NCBI GenBank assembly: GCA_902475445.1
Contig: CABRZN010000030.1
Coordinates: 1-16,653 of the forward strand
Reading direction: 5' to 3'
Source of the DNA: an uncultured Collinsella sp.
Lineage (GTDB): Bacteria; Actinomycetota; Coriobacteriia; Coriobacteriales; Coriobacteriaceae
Length of the DNA: 16,653 nt
Every line of letters begins with the position of its first letter. Within the stretch, counting starts at the first letter, position 1. A program made the position numbers and the translations under genes. The notes below the pieces were generated by a model that was not told the origin of the DNA, made no database searches, and saw only the letters and a list, made by a program, of their open reading frames with translations. This document shows positions 1-6,751 of this stretch, in pieces.

Positions 1-1353
1 CTGACTCTTGTCGGCGCGCCCGTTGGTAAACACCACCATCGAGGCGACCGTAAAGGTGCCATGCAGTGTAGAGATATCGAAGCACTCGATACGCAACGGC
101 GGCGATGGCAGCGCCAACGCACTTTCGAGCTCCAGGAGCGCTTGATTGGTGCGGTCGTCAGCGTACCCCGTTCGCATCATGTAGCGCATGAGGGCATGGC
201 GCGCATTTTTGGATGCCATATCGAGCAGACGGTGCTTTTCGCCACGCTGCGGCCTATGGAGATGGCAGGAACGCTCACGCTTGCCCGCAAGCCACTCCCC
301 CAGCGCTTCCGCATCCTCAAGCTCGACGGAAAGGTTGACCTCAGCTGGAATATCAGCCGTCTCGTCGTAATAGCGCTTAAGAAAGCCCGACTGGAGCTCT
401 TCCTCGTCAACATCAAGACCCTTGTCGAGAATGAACTCGCAGGTGCGAACAGTTCGGCCCTCGCGAACGACGAAGACGCAAGCGGCGGAGATGGTCTCCT
501 CGCGATAGAAACCGATGACATCTATATCGACACTGGAGGGAAAAACGACTTGCTGACGATCGTCCAGACCCCTGATGACCTCCAAACGACGTTTGACGCG
601 TGCCGCGCGCTCAAAGTCGAGCGCCTCAGCGGCATCCGTCATCTCGGAGGTCAGCTCATCGACGACATCCTTGCGATGGCCCGACAAAAAGCGCTCGACA
701 CGCTTGACGTTCTTGGCATAGTCTGCCGGGGAAATCGCGCCGACACACGCACCCGGGCCGCGCCCGACATGGTAGTCAAAGCAGGGGCGCCCGTTTTGCG
801 CGCAAATCATATTGACGATGTCTTCCTCGCCCTTGTGGGACTCGACGATACGGCGACAACGACGCCACTCCGCACAGGATGCGGAGCAGATGGGGATAAC
901 CTTGCGCAGCGTATCTATCGTCTCACGTGCCGCGCGGCTATCGGTATAAGGTCCAAAATAGCGCGTTCCCGGCTTATGACGCTCACGCGTGTATTTGATA
1001 GCGGGATACAGGTCGCCCTTTGTAATGGCGATAAAGGGGTAGCTCTTGTCATCCTTGAGGTCGACGTTAAAGTACGGATGGTACTGACCAATCAAATTGC
1101 GCTCGAGCACCAACGCCTCGTGCTCGGTCTCCACCACGATATAGTCAAAGCTCGCCACCAGCTGCATCATCAGCGGGATCTTCTGGCGCTCGTCCTGCAG
1201 CGTCACGTACTGACGCATACGGGCGCGCAGGTTTTTCGCCTTGCCCACGTAGATGACATCGCCCTTGGCGTCTTTCCAAAGGTAGCAGCCGGGCTGCGTG
1301 GGAACGCGCGAAACCTGCTCGGCAAGCGTTGGAATGTTGTCGTGACCGGCCAC
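1..1353 (-). CDS. uvrC: UvrABC excision nuclease subunit C (uvrC), 3' part missing at window edge
   Basis: UvrC is recruited by the UvrB-DNA complex and cuts on both sides of a lesion in nucleotide excision repair in the cytoplasm. The reading frame is open to the left edge, giving about 451 residues of a usual 600-680. The N-terminal GIY-YIG nuclease domain is visible (PGCYLWKD near 21, VIYVGKAKNLRAR near 33-45), then a UVR UvrB-binding motif (EALDFERAARVKRRLE, about residues 210-230). The start of the C-terminal RNase-H-like nuclease follows with IECFDIS, whose Asp near 426 should be the first catalytic acid. The helix-hairpin-helix end lies outside the window. I chose the GTG at 1353-1351 because AGGTG sits 5 bases upstream; the GTG at 1359, touching the murJ stop and in the same frame, is the alternative. 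It is the last gene of ybaK-murJ-uvrC. Identity is very secure, the start less so. Confidence 0.96.
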   Translation of the reverse strand, partial: MAGHDNIPTLAEQVSRVPTQPGCYLWKDAKGDVIYVGKAKNLRARMRQYVTLQDERQKIPLMMQLVASFDYIVVETEHEALVLERNLIGQYHPYFNVDLKDDKSYPFIAITKGDLYPAIKYTRERHKPGTRYFGPYTDSRAARETIDTLRKVIPICSASCAEWRRCRRIVESHKGEEDIVNMICAQNGRPCFDYHVGRGPGACVGAISPADYAKNVKRVERFLSGHRKDVVDELTSEMTDAAEALDFERAARVKRRLEVIRGLDDRQQVVFPSSVDIDVIGFYREETISAACVFVVREGRTVRTCEFILDKGLDVDEEELQSGFLKRYYDETADIPAEVNLSVELEDAEALGEWLAGKRERSCHLHRPQRGEKHRLLDMASKNARHALMRYMMRTGYADDRTNQALLELESALALPSPPLRIECFDISTLHGTFTVASMVVFTNGRADKSQ

Positions 1354-1359
1354 GCGCAC

Positions 1360-3042
1360 CTACTTGCGACGAATCAGCGCCGAGACCTCGGGCATCTTAA
1401 GGACGACGGCAAGGCCAAAGGTAACAGCAAGCGAGACGACACCCGCAACGCAAACGTAGCCAAGAGTAATCAGAATCGAGCCGCCAAGTGCCCCGACAAA
1501 GTGCTCAAGCGCCCACATGACGCCGGCGCCTGCGGCAGCACCCAGGCCACCGAGCAAAAGGCCAAAGAAACCGCCATGCAGGATAGATTTAACCTGAAGA
1601 CCACGCAGACGACGACGCAGCCACCACAGCGAGCAACCGACCAAGATCACGTAGTCGACGACATACGAAAGCGCGATTGCCGGCATACCGAAGCCCAGCA
1701 CAACGCCAAACAGCAGAACCGAGCCGGCCTGGCCGATGGCGGAATACAGGCAATAGCGGCTATAGGGCTTCATGTCGAGCAAGGCAGAGAAGCTCTTCTG
1801 CATCAGCACGACCACGCCGTAGAGCGGCAGGGAAAGTGCCAGGTAGATAAGGAACTCCGACACCAGCGCCACGCCGGACTCATCGAACTTGCCAGCGCAG
1901 TAGATCATGTTGAGCGGACGCGCGAAGACAATCAGGTACAGCGCGAACGGAACCAGGAAGAACAGCATCTGGGCGACGCCACGCGAAATGCCCGTGCGGA
2001 CGCTGTCGTAATCCTTCTCCTGTGCGTCGTGAGAGAGCTCGGTATAGAGCGCCGTCGAAAGCGAGGCGGCAATCAGCGCGTAGGGCAGCGTGTACCACAG
2101 GCGCGCATAGGCGATGACGGAAGGACCGGTCTCGGGCTGGACCACCAGCGCGGCAGCGTTCGTGATAGAAGTCGAGACAAACATGCACACCGTGGCGAGC
2201 AGCGTCGGGATACCGAGCGCAATCGTCTGGCGCAGTGCGGGGTCCTTAAAGTCGATATGGATATGGGGATGCACGCCGTGCTTGCCAAGCGCGGGGATCT
2301 GACAAGCCATCTGAACAAAGACACCGAGGGTCGTACCGGCCGCAATCAAGATGATGCCGGCACGTTCGCCAAACTGTGCGGACACGGGCGCAAAGCCCAT
2401 AAAGCTCGCAATGACGATCACATTGTTGAGGACCGGGGCAAACGTCGACCAGAAGTAGTCGCGGTGTGCGTTGAGAACGCCCGAGAACACCGAGCCCAAA
2501 CCATAAAACAGAATCTGGATGGCGAAGAAACGGAACATGAACGCAGCGGTATCCATGCTGCCGCCGTCACCCGAAAGGAACGATTGCGTCCAAATAAAGC
2601 CCGGAGCGAACACGGTCCCCAGCAACGAAATGCCACCCAGCACCAATAGCAGAATACCGAGCAGGTTGCCCACGTACTCGTTCGAGGCCTCGCGACCCTG
2701 CTCACGCCTCACGCCCATGTACACGGGCAAAAACGCCGTCACGAGCATGCCGCCCATCACGAGTTCGTAGAGCATATTGGGCAGGTTGTTGGCGACCTGA
2801 TAGGAGGACGAGAGCAGCGACATGCCGATAGCGGCCGCCATTGCCCATGTGCGGATAAAGCCGGTGACGCGAGACACGATGGTCAGGATGGTCATAAGCC
2901 CGGCGGAACGACCAACCGTGGAGTAGTCCGACGAGCCCATATCATCAGTGCCATCTCGCGACGAAGAAGCTTCGGATGAGGGTGTCTGAGGCGCAGATTC
3001 TTTTGCAAAATGAGCTCCGCACTTCAATTCTTCCTGCGGCAT
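1360..3042 (-). CDS. murJ: MurJ/MviN lipid II flippase
   Basis: This is an integral membrane protein of the MurJ (MviN) family, which moves lipid II across the cytoplasmic membrane for peptidoglycan synthesis. It has 560 residues against about 510 usual, with many hydrophobic segments compatible with the 14-helix MOP-exporter fold. After a roughly 40-residue Ser/Asp/Glu-rich cytosolic leader, the first helix carries SRVTGFIR. Its Arg58 and Arg64 match the essential R18 and R24 of the E. coli protein. The segment QVANNLPNMLYELVMGGML (about 82-100) is the family's second-helix signature. The ATG at 3042 has a purine-rich GAGAGAGGA upstream and lies 3 bases after the ybaK stop. A shorter start at Met35 (2940) would remove most of the leader. 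The stop TAG is 6 bases from the chosen uvrC start. It is very probably co-transcribed with both neighbours. Confidence 0.95.
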   Translation of the reverse strand: MPQEELKCGAHFAKESAPQTPSSEASSSRDGTDDMGSSDYSTVGRSAGLMTILTIVSRVTGFIRTWAMAAAIGMSLLSSSYQVANNLPNMLYELVMGGMLVTAFLPVYMGVRREQGREASNEYVGNLLGILLLVLGGISLLGTVFAPGFIWTQSFLSGDGGSMDTAAFMFRFFAIQILFYGLGSVFSGVLNAHRDYFWSTFAPVLNNVIVIASFMGFAPVSAQFGERAGIILIAAGTTLGVFVQMACQIPALGKHGVHPHIHIDFKDPALRQTIALGIPTLLATVCMFVSTSITNAAALVVQPETGPSVIAYARLWYTLPYALIAASLSTALYTELSHDAQEKDYDSVRTGISRGVAQMLFFLVPFALYLIVFARPLNMIYCAGKFDESGVALVSEFLIYLALSLPLYGVVVLMQKSFSALLDMKPYSRYCLYSAIGQAGSVLLFGVVLGFGMPAIALSYVVDYVILVGCSLWWLRRRLRGLQVKSILHGGFFGLLLGGLGAAAGAGVMWALEHFVGALGGSILITLGYVCVAGVVSLAVTFGLAVVLKMPEVSALIRRK

Positions 3043-3045
3043 CGC

Positions 3046-3546
3046 TCAGTCCTCTCTCGTAATCGGGGCGACCGTCGCCCCGCAAAATGCAATTAAATCA
3101 TCGGGTACAAGCTCAAGCTGATAACCACGCTTGCCTCCCGAAATAAAAATGGTATCCCAAAGGACACATGTCTCATCAATGAGCGTCCGGTAGCGTTTTT
3201 TCATACCGACCGGACTGCAGCCGCCGCGAACGTAGCCAGTCGCCGCAAGCAAATCCTTCACATGCATCATGGCCAAGGACTTCTCCCCCGCGGCACGCGC
3301 GGCGGACTTTAGATCGAGCTCGTCGGCAACAGGGATGCAGCACACGACATGGTCGTTGGACGGCGTCACGCAGACCAAGGTCTTAAATCCTTGTCCGGGC
3401 TCCTCGCCAAGCTGCTCCGAAATCGCGACCCCCAGGCCCGCCGACTCATCACCATCGTCTTCGTACGTATGTAGAACATAGGAAATGCCGGCGCTTTCCA
3501 GCTCGCGCATCGCATTGGTTTTTGGCGTCTTTACAGCCTTTGCCAT
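3046..3546 (-). CDS. ybaK: YbaK/EbsC-type Cys-tRNA(Pro) deacylase
   Basis: This is a free-standing trans-editing factor of the YbaK/EbsC family, expected to hydrolyse Cys-tRNA(Pro) mis-made by prolyl-tRNA synthetase in the cytoplasm. It has 166 residues, close to the 159 of E. coli YbaK. Family marks are FKTLV near 54-58, where Lys55 corresponds to the essential lysine of the editing pocket, and the signature GYVRGGCSPVGMKKRY followed by ISGGKRGYQLEL. The frame extends upstream to 3642, but the ATG at 3546 is preferred. It has GGAAAGGA about 6 bases before it, and the family-like sequence begins just after (MAKAVKTPKTNAMRELE). It is the first gene of the ybaK-murJ-uvrC run. Substrate specificity within the YbaK/ProX group is inferred from similarity, not shown. 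Confidence 0.92.
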   Translation of the reverse strand: MAKAVKTPKTNAMRELESAGISYVLHTYEDDGDESAGLGVAISEQLGEEPGQGFKTLVCVTPSNDHVVCCIPVADELDLKSAARAAGEKSLAMMHVKDLLAATGYVRGGCSPVGMKKRYRTLIDETCVLWDTIFISGGKRGYQLELVPDDLIAFCGATVAPITRED

Positions 3547-3583
3547 GGCATATCCTTTCCCTCGCATTCGGACGCAAGGATTA

Positions 3584-3614
3584 AGTATATGTCCAATTCG
3601 GCTGCATACGTCAC
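3584..3614 (-). promoter_or_regulatory. Candidate promoter for ybaK-murJ-uvrC
   Basis: On the minus strand a TATACT -10 (3589-3584) lies 19 bases from GTGACG (3614-3609), which resembles a -35 box. It lies between the hairpin that follows uvrA and the ybaK ribosome site, which is where an operon promoter is expected. The spacer is longer than the ideal 17, so the call is weak. Confidence 0.35.
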
Positions 3615-3627
3615 TTCGACACAGCAA

Positions 3628-3658
3628 GCGCCATCGAATCACAAGGAGTCGATGGCGC
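3628..3658 (-). terminator. Hairpin downstream of uvrA, probable terminator
   Basis: A perfect 10-base stem (GCGCCATCGA paired with TCGATGGCGC) has an 11-base loop and begins about 20 bases after the uvrA stop. On the minus strand the stem is followed by TTGCTGTG, a poor T-run. It may therefore be a leaky intrinsic terminator or an RNA 3'-end stabiliser. No gene on the plus strand ends before it. Confidence 0.5.
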
Positions 3659-3678
3659 CCATAAACTGAATCGCCTAT

Positions 3679-6558
3679 TTATTGAGCATCAAGTTGAGCC
3701 TGACGCTCCCGGTCACGCCTGAGCAACGGCGCCAAAAACTTGCCCGTATAACTTTGCGGACAGTCCGCAACCTGCTCCGGTGTGCCCGAAACCACGACGG
3801 TTCCGCCGCCGTTACCGCCCTCGGGGCCCATATCGATCAGGCGGTCGGCAACCTTGATGACATCAAGGTTGTGTTCAATCACCAGCACCGTGTTGCCCGC
3901 ATCGACCAAGCGCTGCAGCACATCGAGCAGCTGGCGGACGTCCTCAAAATGAAGGCCGGTCGTCGGCTCATCCAAAATATAGAACGTCTTGCCCGTCTGG
4001 CGTCGATGAAGCTCCTTGGCGAGCTTCACACGCTGCGCCTCGCCGCCCGAGAGCGTCGTAGCGGGCTGGCCCAGGCTCACGTAGCCCAAGCCTACATCGT
4101 ACAGCGTCTGGAGCTTGCGCTTAATCTGCGGGATATTCCCAAAGAAGGCCAGTGCCTCGGTGACGCTCATGTCGAGCACGTCCGAGATGGTCTTACCACG
4201 GTAGGTGACCTCAAGCGTCTCGCGGTTATAGCGTTTGCCGCCGCAGACCTCACAGGGGACATAGATATCGGGAAGGAAGTGCATCTCGATCTTAATTTGT
4301 CCGTCGCCCTTGCATGCTTCGCAGCGACCGCCGCTCACGTTAAAGGAGAAACGTCCCGGCGAGTAGCCACGCGCCTTCGACTCCGGCGTACTCGCAAACA
4401 GCGCGCGAAGATCATCCCACAGGCCAATGTACGTAGCAGGGTTGGAACGCGGCGTGCGGCCAATCGGCGACTGGTCGATATCGATAACCTTATCGATACA
4501 CTCGATGCCCTCGATTTTCTTATACGGACCCACAGGGCGCGTCGAACGGTGAATGGCATTCGTAAGGGCAGGTGCGATAGTGTCGGTAACCAGGGAGCTC
4601 TTACCCGATCCCGACACGCCGGTAACGACCGTAAGCGTACCGAACTCGATCTTGGCGGTAACGTTTTTGAGGTTGTTGGCGCGGGCGCCCGTGATCTTAA
4701 GGCAGCCGCGACCGGGCTTGCGGCGTTCATCGGGAACCCGAATCATTCGCTTGCCGGTCAGGTAGGCACCCGTCATCGAATCGGGGCACGCCATGATATC
4801 GGCAGGCGTTCCCGCGGCGACCACGTGTCCGCCGTTCACGCCCGCACCGGGGCCCATGTCGATCACATAGTCGGCAGCACGAATCGTATCCTCATCATGC
4901 TCGACGACGATGACGGTATTGCCGATATCGCGTAGGCGCTCAAGCGTCTTGATCAGGCGCTCGTTATCGCGCTGATGGAGGCCGATCGACGGCTCGTCCA
5001 AAATGTACAGCACACCCATGAGGCCGGCGCCGATCTGCGTTGCCAGGCGAATGCGCTGGGCCTCGCCTCCGGAAAGCGTCGCCGAGGCACGATCGAGGGT
5101 CAGATAGTCGAGTCCGACATCGACCAGAAAACGCAAGCGCTCCAGGATTTCCTTGACGATGCGCCCGCCGATAAATTGTTGGCGCTCGGTAAGCTCCAAG
5201 CCCTCAAAAAACTCGAGCGACTCGCGGCACGATAGGCAGCAGACCTCGTAAATGGACTTACCGCCTACGGTAACGGCGAGCATCTCGGGGCGCAGACGAG
5301 CACCATGGCAACTCGAGCACGGCTCCTCGCGGATGTACTTCTCCAAGCGCGCCTTGGTGTTCTCATTCGTCGTCTCGGTATAGCGCTCGTACAGGATATT
5401 GCGCACGCCCGAGAACTTGGTGTCCCACTGGCTGCGGCGCCCATCGAGCTTTTGATAGTCGACCGAAATCTTCTGGTCGCCCATGCCGTCTAAAAACGCG
5501 CGACGCACCCGCGGAGGCAGATCCTCCCACGGCGTATCGACGCTCACCTTAAAGTGTTTGCAGACCGCAGCGAAAATCTGCGGATAGTAGTTAGAGTTGC
5601 CAAACAGGCTGCCAAAGACCCCGTCGGCGATCGACTTCGAGGGGTCTTCGATTAGGGCCTCGGCATCGACCGTCTTCTTAAAGCCCAGGCCATCGCACTC
5701 TGGGCACGCGCCATAGGGCGCGTTGAACGAGAAATCACGCGGCTGCAGGTCATCGATGGAGTGCCCATGCTCCGGGCACGCTAACGCCAGCGAATACTCC
5801 AGCAACTCGCCTTCGGTCCCCTCGGGAGCGTCGCGGTCGGGCAGCAAGTATACGTTCACATTGCCGTGCGCCAGCGCGGTCGCCTGCTCAACAGACTCGG
5901 CGATACGGCCCAGAGAGTTCTCACGGATCACGATGCGATCGACCACGACCTCGATATCGTGCTTGAACTTCTTGTCCAGATCGATCGGATCGTCGAGCGA
6001 GCGCACTTCACCGTCGACACGCACGCGGCTAAAGCCCTCGGCGCGAAGGTCCTCAAACAGTTTGGTGTACTCGCCTTTTCGCCCGCGTACCACCGGTGCC
6101 AGCACAAACGCGCGGCGGCCCTCCCCCGCCGCCAAGACCTTGTCGGCAACCTGATCGGTCGTCTGACGCTCAATGACACGGCCACATTCGGGACAGTGCG
6201 GGGTGCCCACACGGGCGAACAGCAGGCGCAGATAGTCATAAATCTCGGTTACGGTGCCAACCGTCGAGCGCGGGTTCTTGGATGTCGTCTTTTGATCAAT
6301 TGAGACAGCCGGCGAAAGGCCGTCGATTGAATCCAAGTCGGGTTTGTCCATCTGGCCCAAGAACTGGCGCGCATAACTCGAAAGGCTCTCGACGTATCGA
6401 CGCTGGCCCTCGGCATAGATAGTGTCGAATGCCAGCGAACTCTTGCCCGAGCCAGAAAGACCGGTAATGACCACGAGTTGGTCACGCGGAATGGAAACAT
6501 CGATATCACGGAGGTTGTGCTCACGAGCGCCGCGAATAACGATAGAAGAATCAGACAT
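3679..6558 (-). CDS. uvrA: UvrABC excision nuclease subunit A, damage-sensing ATPase
   Basis: UvrA dimers find DNA lesions and load UvrB in nucleotide excision repair. The protein has 959 residues, with two ABC ATPase modules. Walker A is GLSGSGKSS at 33-41 and GVSGSGKSS at about 647-655. Signature loops LSGGEAQ start at 495 and 836, each followed by ILDEP Walker B. The C-terminal zinc finger is C746-X2-C749-X19-C769-X2-C772, matching the E. coli spacing. The first zinc module reads C261-X2-H264-X20-C285-X2-C288, with His in place of the usual second Cys. Extra cysteines occur at 440, 441 and 444. The ATG at 6558 is chosen for AAGGAG 6-7 bases before it and because the sequence MSDSSIVIRGAREHNL fits the family start; the frame runs on to 6624. 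It is a single-gene unit, possibly LexA-controlled (see 6619). Confidence 0.98.
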   Translation of the reverse strand: MSDSSIVIRGAREHNLRDIDVSIPRDQLVVITGLSGSGKSSLAFDTIYAEGQRRYVESLSSYARQFLGQMDKPDLDSIDGLSPAVSIDQKTTSKNPRSTVGTVTEIYDYLRLLFARVGTPHCPECGRVIERQTTDQVADKVLAAGEGRRAFVLAPVVRGRKGEYTKLFEDLRAEGFSRVRVDGEVRSLDDPIDLDKKFKHDIEVVVDRIVIRENSLGRIAESVEQATALAHGNVNVYLLPDRDAPEGTEGELLEYSLALACPEHGHSIDDLQPRDFSFNAPYGACPECDGLGFKKTVDAEALIEDPSKSIADGVFGSLFGNSNYYPQIFAAVCKHFKVSVDTPWEDLPPRVRRAFLDGMGDQKISVDYQKLDGRRSQWDTKFSGVRNILYERYTETTNENTKARLEKYIREEPCSSCHGARLRPEMLAVTVGGKSIYEVCCLSCRESLEFFEGLELTERQQFIGGRIVKEILERLRFLVDVGLDYLTLDRASATLSGGEAQRIRLATQIGAGLMGVLYILDEPSIGLHQRDNERLIKTLERLRDIGNTVIVVEHDEDTIRAADYVIDMGPGAGVNGGHVVAAGTPADIMACPDSMTGAYLTGKRMIRVPDERRKPGRGCLKITGARANNLKNVTAKIEFGTLTVVTGVSGSGKSSLVTDTIAPALTNAIHRSTRPVGPYKKIEGIECIDKVIDIDQSPIGRTPRSNPATYIGLWDDLRALFASTPESKARGYSPGRFSFNVSGGRCEACKGDGQIKIEMHFLPDIYVPCEVCGGKRYNRETLEVTYRGKTISDVLDMSVTEALAFFGNIPQIKRKLQTLYDVGLGYVSLGQPATTLSGGEAQRVKLAKELHRRQTGKTFYILDEPTTGLHFEDVRQLLDVLQRLVDAGNTVLVIEHNLDVIKVADRLIDMGPEGGNGGGTVVVSGTPEQVADCPQSYTGKFLAPLLRRDRERQAQLDAQ

Positions 6559-6586
6559 GGAAGCTCCTTGCCTCCTATTGCATCGA

Positions 6587-6615
6587 ATCATACTGCCGAT
6601 GAGTTTAGCGCACTC
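6587..6615 (-). promoter_or_regulatory. Candidate uvrA promoter
   Basis: On the minus strand TATGAT (6592-6587) matches five of six -10 bases and lies about 30 bases before the uvrA ATG. The hexamer 17 bases upstream (6615-6610) does not resemble TTGACA. If real, the promoter would depend on an activator or be weak. The call rests on the -10 and its position only. Confidence 0.28.
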
Positions 6616-6618
6616 GAC

Positions 6619-6634
6619 GCGCACAGATGTTCGT
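6619..6634. promoter_or_regulatory. Possible LexA (SOS) operator before uvrA
   Basis: The 16-base imperfect palindrome GCGCACAGATGTTCGT matches the Gram-positive/actinobacterial SOS consensus TCGAAC-N4-GTTCGA at 9 of 12 defined positions, with the right half almost complete. It lies just upstream of the candidate uvrA -35 region and about 60 bases from the start codon. uvrA is a standard SOS gene in many bacteria. The left half is degenerate, so this may be chance. Confidence 0.28.
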
Positions 6635-6751
6635 AATACAAGATTCGCAGACCTTTAGCTTTGCGTATCGGGCGCTTTGTTTCTCGAAATGCCGTGGAAA
6701 GGTTACAGTAATCTAATACTGAACTTAATTTGCTGTACCAGAGGAACGTCC

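Noticed and set aside
61..2649. 862-codon plus-strand open frame across uvrC and murJ
   Set aside because: It runs in exact codon register opposite both genes, so its stops could arise only from TTA, CTA or TCA codons, which these genes avoid here. It bridges the two genes because they share one frame. The translation is rich in Arg/Gln/His with no recognisable domain.
3547..3642. Longer N-terminus for the YbaK-like protein
   Set aside because: It would cover the candidate promoter and reach into the uvrA hairpin. AAAGGA before 3546 and family length favour the short form.
3682..4935. 417-codon plus-strand open frame opposite uvrA
   Set aside because: It is again in codon register with uvrA, whose protein is unmistakable. 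It has no ribosome site or family features.
6677..6714. Promoter for the LTA-synthase-like gene (TTGTTT with TACAGT or TAATCT)
   Set aside because: Spacings of 21 bases or more and poor hexamers; no pair fits well enough to list.
6677..6751. Upstream TTG start extending the LTA-synthase-like protein by 25 residues
   Set aside because: It has no good ribosome site and would overlap the likely promoter region, whereas the ATG at 6752 has GAGGAA at proper spacing.
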